DNA of 64,000 nucleotides from Enterococcus_K sp051713825 (GCF_051713825.1 NZ_JBIOQR010000001.1:868001-932000), one strand, 5' to 3'. Numbered from the stretch's first letter, positions 30,141 to 39,799 are shown. Notes: generated from the sequence alone by a model not told the origin. Numbers and translations are program-made.

Positions 30141-30167
30141 CTTTGTATTAGATATTGTAATACAAAG
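30141..30167 (-). promoter_or_regulatory. Likely GntR operator, perfect 10-bp palindrome
   Basis: CTTTGTATTA, 7 bases, TAATACAAAG. It sits directly before the GntR ribosome binding site, in the position expected for an autoregulatory operator of the YtrA subfamily. Confidence 0.75.
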
Positions 30168-30421
30168 AATGCAGCAATGCAATAAAAAGATCTCTTTCTA
30201 TTAGAAATGAGCAGCGAGTGGAGAACACTAATGGCCGAATGCGTACCAATCACTAGATGGATAATGAAACCGCAGCAATCGGAAAAGTCTGCAAATAAGC
30301 TAGAGTTTTTGGACGCTTAAATGAATCCATAAAATTATCTGACTTTTCTGTCAAGTAGTTGAGTTCATTTCTTAAGAGGAGTAGAATAGGTAATGGAATT
30401 ATATTTGAAAGGATGAGATGG

Positions 30422-31750
30422 ATGACAGCAATTAATCAAGAATTAACAAAAAAGTTTAATCAGGAATATCTTGCCAACAACAAACAGCAGGCGTTGCAAC
30501 GTGGGGTTGTAAAAAACGGAATCTCGGCTTCAGCAGAAAATATCTCGGCACATGTCAATAATGTCCCTGTATTTTCAGTAGATGTTGCGACAGGAAAAGT
30601 GGCCAATCAAAAACAATCAGGACGTTGCTGGATGTTTGCGGCATTAAATACCTTCCGTCATAAATTATTAACTAGCTATCAATTAAAAGAATTCGAATTG
30701 TCTCAAAATTATACATTCTTTTGGGATAAATATGAAAAAGCAAATTATTTTTATGAAAATATTCTTGCGACAGCTACAGATGCATTAGATAGCCGTAAAG
30801 TTGCTTTCTTATTGTCTATGCCTCAACAAGATGGTGGACAATGGGACATGATCGTCTCTATTTTCCAAAAATATGGGATTGTTCCAAAATCAGCGATGCC
30901 AGAAAGCAGCAACAGCTCAAACTCTAGAGATTTAAATAATTACTTAAATAAAAAATTGCGTAAAGATGCAGTAACACTTCGTCAAATGGTTGCAGAGAAA
31001 AAATCGTCAGAAGCGATTCAAGAAACCAAAGAAAAAATGCTTCAAGATGTCTATAACTTCCTAGCGACTTCATTAGGAACACCTCCAGAAACCTTTGACT
31101 TTGAGTATCGTGATGAAGAAAAAAATTATCACATTGACCGTCAGTTGACACCTCAAAGCTTCTATGAAAAATACATTGGTGTGGATTTAACGGAGTACGT
31201 AAGTATCATTAACGCACCAACAGCAGATAAACCGTATAACAAATCTTATACAGTTGAGATGTTAGGGAACGTTGTTGGTGGAAAAGAAGTCAAATATTTA
31301 AACGTAGACATGACCGCCTTCAAAAAATTGGCGATTGCTCAATTAGAACAAGGCGAGTCTGTTTGGTTTGGTTGTGATGTCGGTCAATCATCTACACGTG
31401 ATAGCGGTATAATGGCACTTGATGCGTACGATATGAATGATTTATTTGATGTTGATTTTACAATGACCAAAGCCGAACGTTTGGATCATGGGGAAAGTTT
31501 GATGACTCACGCAATGGTCTTGACAGGTGTCGACATCATTGATGGAAAATCAACAAAATGGAGAGTTGAAAATAGCTGGGGCGATAAAGTCGGTGACAAA
31601 GGATTCTTTGTTATGAGCGATGCTTGGATGGATGAATATACTTACCAAATCGTTGTAAGAAAAGACTTATTGAGTCCAGAACAATTAGCTGCTTTTGAAG
31701 AAGCACCTAAACTATTAGCACCTTGGGATCCTATGGGCGCTCTTGCCTAA
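30422..31750 (+). CDS. pepC: Aminopeptidase C (bleomycin hydrolase family)
   Basis: A 442-residue cytoplasmic cysteine aminopeptidase of the C1B family. The catalytic residues lie in QSGRCWMFA (C69), SLMTHAMVLTG (His) and VENSWG (Asn). PepC of lactic acid bacteria forms a hexameric barrel and trims peptides. The frame is open from 30359, but AAAGGATGAGATGG before the ATG at 30422 and the family length (about 440 residues) decide the start. Monocistronic. Confidence 0.95.
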   Translation: MTAINQELTKKFNQEYLANNKQQALQRGVVKNGISASAENISAHVNNVPVFSVDVATGKVANQKQSGRCWMFAALNTFRHKLLTSYQLKEFELSQNYTFFWDKYEKANYFYENILATATDALDSRKVAFLLSMPQQDGGQWDMIVSIFQKYGIVPKSAMPESSNSSNSRDLNNYLNKKLRKDAVTLRQMVAEKKSSEAIQETKEKMLQDVYNFLATSLGTPPETFDFEYRDEEKNYHIDRQLTPQSFYEKYIGVDLTEYVSIINAPTADKPYNKSYTVEMLGNVVGGKEVKYLNVDMTAFKKLAIAQLEQGESVWFGCDVGQSSTRDSGIMALDAYDMNDLFDVDFTMTKAERLDHGESLMTHAMVLTGVDIIDGKSTKWRVENSWGDKVGDKGFFVMSDAWMDEYTYQIVVRKDLLSPEQLAAFEEAPKLLAPWDPMGALA

Positions 31751-31866
31751 ACAAATGGAGGAGCAGGGGAATCAGCTGATTTCTCTGCCCTTTTTCTAAT
31801 TTAACGGTTGTTTTTAATTAAGTGGGTTATAAAAAAATGAGTAGATGAGTTATAGGAGGAATCTTT

Positions 31867-32604
31867 GTGGCAAAAAAATATACAACAAAACATGAGGTTG
31901 CCTATTATGAATGCGATATTAATCAAACAATGACTTTTCCTTCTATGTTAGGTGTTGTGATTAAAACGTCAGAGGAACAAAGTGATAAATTAGATCGAGG
32001 TTCCGAGTTTGTTGCAAGCTTTGGTTTGACGTGGGTGATTACCAATTATCAAATGGCGATTACTCGATTACCAAAAGTGGGTGAGATAATTGATGTGACC
32101 ACGCAAGCGCTAGAATATAATAAGTATTTCTGTTATCGGAACTTCTGGGTTCATGATCAAGAGGGCAATGAATTGGTAGCAATTGAGTCTGTCTTTGTGT
32201 TAATGGATTTGAAAAATCGCAAAATGAGTAGTGTGATTGAAGAGATTATTGCGCCTTATGAGAGTGAAAAAATCAAAAAAATCAAACGGGCACCAAAAAT
32301 GGAGAAGATTCAGCAGGCAGAGGTGATTCCTTATCGCGTTCGGTTTTACGATATTGATAGTAATCAACACGTGAATAATGCGATGTATTTTAATTGGATG
32401 ATTGATGTGTTAGGATATGACTTTTTAACGACACATCAACCTGTCGCCGTCAATATTCGTTTTGATAAGGAAGTCGAGTATGGCAATATGATTGATAGTC
32501 ATTACGAGATTGTAGCACTTGAGGAACAAATAGAAACACGACATGAGATTAAAATTGGCGAGCTTGTGTGTTGCGAAGCGGCCATTCAGTGGAAAAAGAA
32601 ATAA
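31867..32604 (+). CDS. Acyl-ACP thioesterase
   Basis: A 245-residue double-hotdog protein (PF01643). The two halves each contain a thioesterase fold; IDSNQHVNNAMYFNWMID is the conserved active-site segment with the catalytic Asn-His pair. It hydrolyses acyl-ACP and releases fatty acids, tuning membrane lipid composition. The start is GTG behind ATAGGAGGAATC. It faces ansA, with a repeat-rich 370-base gap between. Confidence 0.92.
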   Translation: MAKKYTTKHEVAYYECDINQTMTFPSMLGVVIKTSEEQSDKLDRGSEFVASFGLTWVITNYQMAITRLPKVGEIIDVTTQALEYNKYFCYRNFWVHDQEGNELVAIESVFVLMDLKNRKMSSVIEEIIAPYESEKIKKIKRAPKMEKIQQAEVIPYRVRFYDIDSNQHVNNAMYFNWMIDVLGYDFLTTHQPVAVNIRFDKEVEYGNMIDSHYEIVALEEQIETRHEIKIGELVCCEAAIQWKKK

Positions 32605-32610
32605 AAAAAG

Positions 32611-32966
32611 CACATGAAAGAAATCATAGTAGAGAGTCTGATTAAACGCAGGTCACAGAAGCAACTCCATCTCCATCTCCATTACATTCCGCTCTCATCA
32701 ATCTCTACGCATGGGACATGCTAGAATTGAAGGACTACGCAAAAAGACTTCAATCTCATCAATTTCTAAAGGTGAAACACCTTAAGAATTGATGGATTAC
32801 ATGCCGCTCTCAACAACTTCTACGCAGGTCACATGCTAGAGTTGAAGGTTCGGAAAATAAGAAGGAATTCACGAAAATTGTTTTTCAAATTTTTGTGAAT
32901 CTCAGCTTATTTCTCGGAGGTAAACACTTCTGTTCCAACCTTCTCTACTAGATAGACCTTCATGTG
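32611..32966. repeat. Repeat-rich intergenic element with inverted ends
   Basis: The 374-base gap between the convergent thioesterase and ansA genes holds no ORF. It is bounded by inverted ends in two blocks: CACATGAA-8-TAGTAGAGA (32611-32635) and TCTCTACTA-8-TTCATGTG (32942-32966). Inside, a segment of about 54 bases (32681-32734) recurs at 32796-32849 with roughly 83% identity (shared TCTACGCA, CATGCTAGA, TTGAAGG). Homopolymer A and T runs outside the ends let the outer stem work as a terminator on both strands. Confidence 0.65.
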
Positions 32967-32978
32967 TTTTTGTTTTTT

Positions 32979-33947
32979 TTAGGATTGCATAAAGTGAATC
33001 AAGCGGTCTGTTGACAACTGATTATTGGTTGCGATGAGTAGTTTTAAGCGAGCTTTCTGACTGTTAATACTATTACAGAAAATGATGCCTAGGTCTTGAA
33101 GCTCTTTACCGCCACCTTCGTATTCATAAACAGGTTCGGCGATGCCATTGAAACACCGTGAGACAAGAACCACGGGCACATTTTTTTCGATAAGTAGTCG
33201 AATGGCGGGAAGGGTGTCAGGTGGTAGGTTGCCAGCACCTAACGCCTCAATTACCAATCCATCAAGTGGGGATTTAGCCAGAGTCTCGATTAAGTCGCCG
33301 TGCATACCTGCATAAGCTTTAACAATCGGAATAAGCCCCTCCACCAGATTCGTATCTAAGTGCTCGGTTTCTAATAACTCTTGCATAAATAATATACGTT
33401 GTTTAGTCACAATGCCAATCGGTCCCAAGGTCGGTGTTCGAAAGGTGGCTACGTTGGTTGTGTGCGTTTTGGTGACATAACGGGCAGAATGAATTTCATC
33501 ATTCATAACGACAAGGACTCCTTTATCACGCGCTTCAGGACAAGAAGCGACACGAATCGCACTTTCAAAATTGTAAAGTCCGTCGCTACCAAGCTCATTA
33601 CTTGAACGCATAGCTCCAGTCAAGACAATCGGAATCAGGTGGCCAATAGTGGTATCTAAGAAAAAGGCGGTCTCTTCTAAGGTATCGGTTCCGTGGGTAA
33701 TGACAATCCCCGAGAATTTTTGAGCAATTGCTTTGAGAATTCTGTTTTTTAAACGTAACATGTGCTCGGGCATAATGTGTGGAGAGGGAACGTTAAATAT
33801 ATCTTCTACAAAGAGTTCGACCTCTTGTGGAATGGCGATTTCAGCAGCCATTAACGGATTGACCACATCGGGACTCACGCCACCAGTTATTGAATCTTCT
33901 TTCATGGCAATCGTGCCACCCGTGTGTAAGACAAGAATTTTTTTCAT
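32979..33947 (-). CDS. ansA: L-asparaginase
   Basis: A 322-residue type I-like (cytoplasmic) asparaginase. Catalytic threonines are T12 in HTGGTIAM and T87 in THGTDTLEET, with D88 following. There is no signal peptide. It converts asparagine to aspartate and ammonia. Divergent from the DUF72 gene. Confidence 0.93.
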   Translation of the reverse strand: MKKILVLHTGGTIAMKEDSITGGVSPDVVNPLMAAEIAIPQEVELFVEDIFNVPSPHIMPEHMLRLKNRILKAIAQKFSGIVITHGTDTLEETAFFLDTTIGHLIPIVLTGAMRSSNELGSDGLYNFESAIRVASCPEARDKGVLVVMNDEIHSARYVTKTHTTNVATFRTPTLGPIGIVTKQRILFMQELLETEHLDTNLVEGLIPIVKAYAGMHGDLIETLAKSPLDGLVIEALGAGNLPPDTLPAIRLLIEKNVPVVLVSRCFNGIAEPVYEYEGGGKELQDLGIIFCNSINSQKARLKLLIATNNQLSTDRLIHFMQS

Positions 33948-33971
33948 TCATTCACCTTCTATAGGGATTTT

Positions 33972-34001
33972 TTGCAACAGCTTCAGCACCTATTGTATAC
34001 T
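33972..34001 (+). promoter_or_regulatory. Promoter of the DUF72-HAD-MazG gene run
   Basis: TTGCAA, 18 bp, TATACT, with the ATG at 34035 behind CTGGAGG. Confidence 0.7.
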
Positions 34002-34034
34002 ATAACAATAAGAAAAAAAACTGGAGGCCACAAA

Positions 34035-34868
34035 ATGATTCGAATTGGGCTAACCTCATTTAAAGAGCATGACAAATTAACTGGAAAACCGAATAATACG
34101 TTGTACGAATATGCCGGTTTTTTGCCGTTTGTTGAGCTGGATACTGCTTACTACGGCATCCCCAAAAGGACGAGCGTAGAGAAGTGGGTTGAAGAGGTCC
34201 CGCCGTCCTTTCGTTTTGTGGTGAAAGTCTATCAAGGAATCAGCGGGCAAGGAAAATGGCAGGATTATTATTCTTCTGAGGCGGAGATGTTCAGGCATTT
34301 CCTAGAAGCGATGACGCCGATGATTCAATCCAAAAAGCTCTACTGTTTTTTATTACAGTTTCCAGCGACCTTTAAATGCACCAAAGAAAATGTGGCCTAT
34401 CTTGAACGGGTTCGTGCTTATTTTGGAGACCTACCTCTAGCGGTCGAACTACGTGATTTTTCTTGGTATTCAGAAAAGCTTCTAATGGGCATGCGAACCT
34501 TCATGCAAAAGCACAAGTTTTCGTTAGCAATTATTGATGAACCACAATTATTAAATGCGACGGTTCCGTTTGACCCATTTGTTACGAATGCTGAGTTTGC
34601 TTTATTTCGTTTTCATGGTAGAAATACAAGCGGTTGGCAGAGCAATGATTCGGGGTGGCGTAAAAAGAGGACGCTCTATCGTTATAACCACCAAGAACTT
34701 TCTGAAATTGCTGATGCGATTAATCAAGTTCAAAAAGAAACGAAGGAAATCGGCATCATTTTTAATAATAATTCTGGAGGCGATGCGGCAGGAAACGCGC
34801 TGGAATTAAAGGAAATACTGGGGATTACTTACGATGATTTGAATCCTGCCCAAATTGATTTATTTTAA
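34035..34868 (+). CDS. DUF72 family protein (YunF-like)
   Basis: A 277-residue TIM-barrel protein: GFLPFVELDTAYYGIP, FVVKVYQGISG, FLLQFPATF and AVELRDFSW are the DUF72 motifs. The biochemical role is unknown. The open frame starts at 33972, inside the promoter; GGAGG before 34035 decides the start. Nine bases separate it from the HAD gene, so they are likely cotranscribed. Confidence 0.88.
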   Translation: MIRIGLTSFKEHDKLTGKPNNTLYEYAGFLPFVELDTAYYGIPKRTSVEKWVEEVPPSFRFVVKVYQGISGQGKWQDYYSSEAEMFRHFLEAMTPMIQSKKLYCFLLQFPATFKCTKENVAYLERVRAYFGDLPLAVELRDFSWYSEKLLMGMRTFMQKHKFSLAIIDEPQLLNATVPFDPFVTNAEFALFRFHGRNTSGWQSNDSGWRKKRTLYRYNHQELSEIADAINQVQKETKEIGIIFNNNSGGDAAGNALELKEILGITYDDLNPAQIDLF

Positions 34869-34877
34869 GGAGACCAT

Positions 34878-35720
34878 ATGATTAAAGCAATCTTTTTTGA
34901 TATAGATGGAACACTTGTAACAAGTAGTTCAAAAGCTTTAACAAGCACTCGTGAGGCGATAGCCGCCGCCCAAAAGAAGGGGATTTTGTGCGGGGTTGCT
35001 ACGGGAAGAAGCCCTGTACGAATCAAACAAATTACCGATAATCTAGCACTCGATATGTTTGTGACATATAATGGCCAATACGTTTACACCGCAGATGAGG
35101 TCATTTATGAAGAGGCGTTTGATCCAGCTGTGTTAAAAGAAATCGTTACATTTGCTGATGAAAGGCATCGACAGATTATGTTTGGTGGAAAAGACAAGAT
35201 AGATGGTAGTACGACGATGATCATGGGGCAGGCACGCTGGGTGAAGAAGGTGAGCACCTTTTTGCCTAAGTGGTTTCCTGTCAAGACGGTCAAAATTCTT
35301 TTACAAAAGTTTAGTCCAAACCGCCGCAAAGTTCGTTATGAACAGCTAGAGATACTCAAGGAACCAATTTATCAGTGTATTCTGTTCAGCTCAGAGTCAG
35401 AGGATGAGAAGCTTCGCCAGCTATTCCCAAACTGTACCTTACAGCGTTCTAATCCTTATTCAGTGGATTTAATTCCAAAAGGGGGATCGAAGCTTACGGG
35501 GATCGATTATTTTCTTGAAACAAAAGGAATTAATCGATCAGAAGTGATGGCCTTTGGCGATAATTTTAATGATAACGAGATGCTTTCAGGTGTTGGAATT
35601 GGGGTTGCTATGGGAAATGGGCGCACCACGACGAAACAAGCAGCGGATTATATAACGGATACAAATGAGGCAGATGGCATTGCAAAAGCCTTACGCCATT
35701 TTCATATTATTGAGGAGTGA
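34878..35720 (+). CDS. Cof-type HAD-IIB hydrolase
   Basis: A 280-residue class II HAD phosphatase: DIDGTLV (nucleophile D8), ATGRSP, KGGSKLTGI and AFGDNFNDNEML, with a type IIB cap in the middle. These enzymes hydrolyse sugar phosphates or flavin phosphates. AAGGAG precedes the start. It is the second gene of a three-gene run with DUF72 and a MazG-like gene. Confidence 0.9.
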   Translation: MIKAIFFDIDGTLVTSSSKALTSTREAIAAAQKKGILCGVATGRSPVRIKQITDNLALDMFVTYNGQYVYTADEVIYEEAFDPAVLKEIVTFADERHRQIMFGGKDKIDGSTTMIMGQARWVKKVSTFLPKWFPVKTVKILLQKFSPNRRKVRYEQLEILKEPIYQCILFSSESEDEKLRQLFPNCTLQRSNPYSVDLIPKGGSKLTGIDYFLETKGINRSEVMAFGDNFNDNEMLSGVGIGVAMGNGRTTTKQAADYITDTNEADGIAKALRHFHIIEE

Positions 35721-35727
35721 ACAAGTA

Positions 35728-36249
35728 GTGACGAAACAAACGCCCTTTGAACAAGCAGAAGAATTTCATAAAACCTTTGATCCAAGAAGACCAGCTGTGC
35801 CGACCGCATTTAGCCCAGAAGAAGCCTCCTTTCGTGCGGGCTTTAAGCAAGAAGAATTAGTTGAATTTTTATATGCGGCAAGTAATAATGACTTAGCGTT
35901 GTTTGATGAATTAACTGACCAGCTGCAACGAGATCTGTTGAAAGCAAAAGAAAAGGTTCTTGCTAAGAAGGAGCCAGTTGAAGATGTTTTAGTTGGCGAA
36001 GTGGATGCCTTAGTGGATATTCTCTACTTTACGTATGGCTCATTTTCTTTAATCGGCGTCAATCCAATGCCTATTTTTGAAATTGTTCATCGAGCCAATA
36101 TGGGCAAATTGTTCCCAGATGGCCGACCACACTACGACCCAATCACTAATAAGGTACTAAAGCCTGAGCATTGGGCACAAACTTACGCACCGGAACCAAA
36201 AATCAAACAGGAAATTGCCCGTCAACGAGCTGAAAAAGAAGCAAACTAA
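35728..36249 (+). CDS. MazG-like all-alpha NTP pyrophosphohydrolase
   Basis: A 173-residue helical protein. EEASFRAGFKQEELVEFLYA and VGEVDALVDILYFTYGSF fit the EExxE...ExxD metal sites of PRA-PH/MazG-type pyrophosphohydrolases; the C-terminus (MGKLFPDGRPHYDPITNKVLKPEHW) is typical of a Lactobacillales subgroup. It probably hydrolyses non-canonical NTPs. The GTG at 35728 lies behind GAGGAG; the longer frame from 35665 overlaps the HAD gene. Confidence 0.8.
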   Translation: MTKQTPFEQAEEFHKTFDPRRPAVPTAFSPEEASFRAGFKQEELVEFLYAASNNDLALFDELTDQLQRDLLKAKEKVLAKKEPVEDVLVGEVDALVDILYFTYGSFSLIGVNPMPIFEIVHRANMGKLFPDGRPHYDPITNKVLKPEHWAQTYAPEPKIKQEIARQRAEKEAN

Positions 36250-36276
36250 AAAATGTGGCAGTCTTTATATACAACA

Positions 36277-36313
36277 AGAGGTTGGGACAGAAGCAACTCC
36301 TGTCCCAACCTCT
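36277..36313. terminator. Hairpin between convergent MazG-like and lysC genes
   Basis: Perfect 14-bp arms AGAGGTTGGGACAG / CTGTCCCAACCTCT. The T-run is poor on the plus strand. The GTTGGGACAG-AAGC core is repeated, in altered form, in the 32.6-33.0 kb element. Confidence 0.7.
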
Positions 36314-36340
36314 TCTAGTGTATGATTGTATTACTATTCT

Positions 36341-37690
36341 TTAATCGAAAAATGTATAATACAAGGCGCGGATGGCTTTTTCTTCTTGTGCTTCTTGAAT
36401 GCCAAACATAATGCTGACTTCAGAAGAGCCTTGGTTAATCATTTCTAAGTTGACATGTTTTCTGGCTAAGGCACTAGTACTTTCAGCAGTAACCCCGATA
36501 CGCTGACGCATGCCTTCTCCAACAACCATAATCATGGATAGATTATGCGTAATTCGAAGTTCATCAGGATCTAGTTCAAAAGCTAGACGACGCATTAATT
36601 CTTCTTCGCTTTCTTTGGTTAATTGGCGTTCTCTCAAAATAATGGAGACATCATCAATTCCAGAGGGCATATGCTCATAACTAAGTGATAATTCTTCAAA
36701 GACCTGCAAGATTCTGCGGACGAAACCAATCTCTCTATTCATCAGATATTTGCTGATGTAAATACTAGCAAATCCTTGATCGCTAGCAATCCCGACCACT
36801 GGCTGTTTTGAAATGTCACGTTGGGTAGTAATCAGTGTTCCTGGATGTTGGGGATTATTGGTATTTTTAATTACAACAGGAATCTTCGCACGGTATGAAG
36901 GCATTAATGCTTCATCGTGGAAAACAGAAAAACCGGCATAGGCTAACTCACGCATTTCACGATAGGTTAGTTCTTTGATTGTTTCGGGCTGATGTACATA
37001 TCCTGGATGAGACACATAGATGCCATCGACGTCTGTAAAGTTTTCGTAGAGGTCAACCTTCATCCCAGCAGCAACGATGGAGCCAGTAATATCAGAACCT
37101 CCACGTGAAAATGTGCAGACATTTCCTTCTTGCGTGTACCCAAAGAAACCCGGAATGACCAAGATAGCTTCTTCATTGCGCCATTTGTAAATCTCATCAT
37201 AAGAAGCTTGGAGGATGCGCGCATTCCCTGGTTCATCACTGACCAATAACCCTAACTCTTTGGGATTGATGTAAAGTGCAGAAAGTCCTTTTGCTTCTAA
37301 TATTCCAGCAACTAGCTTGGCATTGTTGTTTTCACCACTCGCTAAAAAAGTATCTGACAGGTGCGGATTATCGCTTAAAGGTAGCTCCTGTAACGACTGA
37401 ATATTCTCTTTAATTGCGGTCATAATAGCAGGCGCTATATGAAAAGCATCGGCAATCTCTTGGTATCGTTGAGTGATTTGTTGGATCAAATCAGTCGTAG
37501 GTTGATGGTTCAGAGTCGCTTCGTAATAGGCAATCAATAGGTCAGTGACCTTAATATCATCGTGGGTTCGCTTACCAGGCGCTGAGACAACAACAAACTT
37601 ACGCTGTCTATCTTCTTTAATGATATTAACCACTTTCTCTAATTGACTGGCAGAAGCAAGAGAGCTGCCACCAAATTTTACGACTTTCAT
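36341..37690 (-). CDS. lysC: Aspartate kinase
   Basis: A 449-residue monofunctional aspartokinase. The kinase domain begins KFGGSSLA and contains FLASGE and SRGGSDITGS; two ACT domains occupy the last 150 residues, so allosteric feedback by lysine or threonine is expected. It makes aspartyl phosphate for lysine, threonine, methionine and diaminopimelate. ATG 37690 follows AGGAG by eight bases; the GTG at 37699 overlaps the site. No lysine riboswitch signature was found upstream. Confidence 0.92.
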   Translation of the reverse strand: MKVVKFGGSSLASASQLEKVVNIIKEDRQRKFVVVSAPGKRTHDDIKVTDLLIAYYEATLNHQPTTDLIQQITQRYQEIADAFHIAPAIMTAIKENIQSLQELPLSDNPHLSDTFLASGENNNAKLVAGILEAKGLSALYINPKELGLLVSDEPGNARILQASYDEIYKWRNEEAILVIPGFFGYTQEGNVCTFSRGGSDITGSIVAAGMKVDLYENFTDVDGIYVSHPGYVHQPETIKELTYREMRELAYAGFSVFHDEALMPSYRAKIPVVIKNTNNPQHPGTLITTQRDISKQPVVGIASDQGFASIYISKYLMNREIGFVRRILQVFEELSLSYEHMPSGIDDVSIILRERQLTKESEEELMRRLAFELDPDELRITHNLSMIMVVGEGMRQRIGVTAESTSALARKHVNLEMINQGSSEVSIMFGIQEAQEEKAIRALYYTFFD

Positions 37691-38031
37691 TTTTTTCACT
37701 CCTATTTTTAATATTTCTTTAAGGATACAAAATTAGGCCTGTAAAATCAAGGATGTTTCAGAATAAATATGTAAAATAATGAGAAAATTTCATAATAAAA
37801 ATGCAATTGTTCATTTCATAGGAAGTGTTTTTTTTGAGCAGTGAAAAAAAGAGCGAAAAAAAGAAAAGTTTTTGGTGTTAGATAGTGAATGCTTTTTTTG
37901 TTTGTGATATAATCTAGCGTAGACGTCTTTTGTTTACAAGAGACTAGGAACCAGAAATTGTAGATAATTAGGTCGAATGAACAAGAGGTTCATTTACTTT
38001 ATAGGCATATAGGAAAATGGAGGAACCTTAA
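37691..38031. promoter_or_regulatory. Intergenic region with divergent lysC and ezrA promoters
   Basis: A 341-base AT-rich gap. A TATAAT at 37908-37913 is the best -10 box for ezrA, with no good -35. A short hairpin (GTCTTTTG-TTTA-CAAGAGAC, 37926-37945) follows it in the ezrA leader. No ORF or known riboswitch was recognised. Confidence 0.45.
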
Positions 38032-39753
38032 ATGGGAAGTAATGTTATCATTGGAATCATAATTGGAATAATTGTCGTGGCGGCACTGTTATATTTAGTA
38101 GGCCACTTTATGAGAAAGAGAAACCAAGAACGACTAGATGTACTCGAGAAACGAAGAGAAGACTTGTTCGATTTACCGGTTGATGAAGAAGTAGATGATG
38201 TAAAAAGAATGCATCTGGTTGGTCAGAGTCAGAATACATTTAGAGAATGGCGTCAAAAATGGTCAGATATTACGACGAGTTCTTTTGCAGAGTTAGAGAC
38301 GAAAATTTTTGAAGTGGAAAGTCTAAACGAAAACCTACATTTCCTTAAAGGTAAGAAAATGGTTGTTGAAGCTGAAGAAACCATGGATGAGATGGAAGAG
38401 CTAGTGGCTGAGATTCGTGCAGGGTTACGTGAATTACGCGAAAGTGAAGAACGAAATTCATTAGAAGTCCAAAAAGCCCTAGATGTTTATGAAGAACTAA
38501 AAAAAGCTTTAAAAGAAGACAACAGCATTTATGGACCAGCTTATTCAGAATTACAAAAACAAATTAAAAATATCGAAATTGAATTTACTCAATTTGTTAC
38601 ATTAAACACTTCGGGAGATCCAATTGAAGCACGCGAAGTATTGGAGCAGGCAGAACGCCATACCTATGAAGTGGATGACTTAATGAAACGTATTCCTCCA
38701 TTATATGAAGAGTTAAGTAAAACGTATCCGGACCAATTAAAAGAAATTGAAGATGGTTACAAACGTATGATTGAACAACAGTATGTATTCCCAGAGAAGG
38801 ATTTTGCAGACGATATCAAACGAGCAAAAAATCGTGTTGAAAACTCAATGAATGATTTGGAAAAGGCTGAGGTTGAAGCTGTAGAAGTAGCCAATATTGA
38901 TACGGCCAATTCAATTGATGCATTATACGTTGTTTTAGAAAGAGAAATTGAAGCGAAAAAATATGTGGTTCAAAGTCAAAAAACAATTCAAGATTATATT
39001 GACCATGCAACAAAAAATAACCGCCAATTGTTAATTGAATTAGACCATACTTCTCAAAGCTATACATTAAACCATAATCAAGTAGGGCGGGCACGTGGTT
39101 TCCAAACAGAGGTAGATGAGTTATCTCGTCGCAATAGTCAGATGGAACCATTACTTGCCAAACATGAAGTTGCATACTCTGATGTCCAACATTTTTACAA
39201 AAATGCCTTTAAAGTGTTAGATGATATTGAAGCACAACAAGTCGAGATTGATGATTCCTTACGTCAATTACGTAAAGGTGAAAAAGTTGCCCAAGAAAAA
39301 ATTGAGAAGCTTGAATTTAGTTTACGTAATTTGAAACGTTTTGTAGAGAAACAACGCTTACCTGGTTTGCCTGGTGATTACTTAGAATTTTTCTTTGTAG
39401 CTACTGATCGAATTGAAGAATTATCTCGTGCTCTAAATCGTATCCGCATTAATATGGAAGAAATCAATAAGTTAGTAAACTTGTGCGAAGAAGATATCGA
39501 GATGCTTGAAAAAAGAACGTATGATTTGGTGGATGCTGCTGCATTGACGGAACAAATGATGCAATATGCGAATCGTTATCGTCATACACATCCTGAGATC
39601 AAACAAGCAATTGAGAAAACGTTAGTCTTATTCAGTAAAGAATATCGTTATCAAGATGCCTTAGATGAGATTGGAACGGCACTAGAACAAGTAGAGAGTG
39701 GTGCATTCAAACGAATCGAGAACTTCTACTTTAATAACCAAGAATTAGTTTAA
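38032..39753 (+). CDS. ezrA: Septation ring formation regulator EzrA
   Basis: A 573-residue protein with one N-terminal membrane helix (residues 4-26) and a long helical cytoplasmic part made of spectrin-like coiled-coil repeats. FREWRQKWSDI and the C-terminal ENFYFNNQELV are family motifs. EzrA binds FtsZ, limits extra Z-rings and coordinates the divisome and wall synthesis. Full length for the family. Monocistronic, ended by a terminator at 39766. Confidence 0.95.
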   Translation: MGSNVIIGIIIGIIVVAALLYLVGHFMRKRNQERLDVLEKRREDLFDLPVDEEVDDVKRMHLVGQSQNTFREWRQKWSDITTSSFAELETKIFEVESLNENLHFLKGKKMVVEAEETMDEMEELVAEIRAGLRELRESEERNSLEVQKALDVYEELKKALKEDNSIYGPAYSELQKQIKNIEIEFTQFVTLNTSGDPIEAREVLEQAERHTYEVDDLMKRIPPLYEELSKTYPDQLKEIEDGYKRMIEQQYVFPEKDFADDIKRAKNRVENSMNDLEKAEVEAVEVANIDTANSIDALYVVLEREIEAKKYVVQSQKTIQDYIDHATKNNRQLLIELDHTSQSYTLNHNQVGRARGFQTEVDELSRRNSQMEPLLAKHEVAYSDVQHFYKNAFKVLDDIEAQQVEIDDSLRQLRKGEKVAQEKIEKLEFSLRNLKRFVEKQRLPGLPGDYLEFFFVATDRIEELSRALNRIRINMEEINKLVNLCEEDIEMLEKRTYDLVDAAALTEQMMQYANRYRHTHPEIKQAIEKTLVLFSKEYRYQDALDEIGTALEQVESGAFKRIENFYFNNQELV

Positions 39754-39765
39754 TAGTGACTTGTA

Positions 39766-39799
39766 GAAGCTACTCTCCTGTTGGAAAGTAGCTTCTTTT
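39766..39799 (+). terminator. Terminator of ezrA
   Basis: GAAGCTACT...AGTAGCTTC stem followed by TTTT. Confidence 0.85.

Noticed and set aside
37691..37800. Lysine riboswitch in front of the aspartokinase gene
   Set aside because: The short leader has no L-box consensus and no terminator/antiterminator pair.
38816..39175. 119-residue minus-strand ORF inside ezrA
   Set aside because: Antisense shadow in a well-conserved coding gene.
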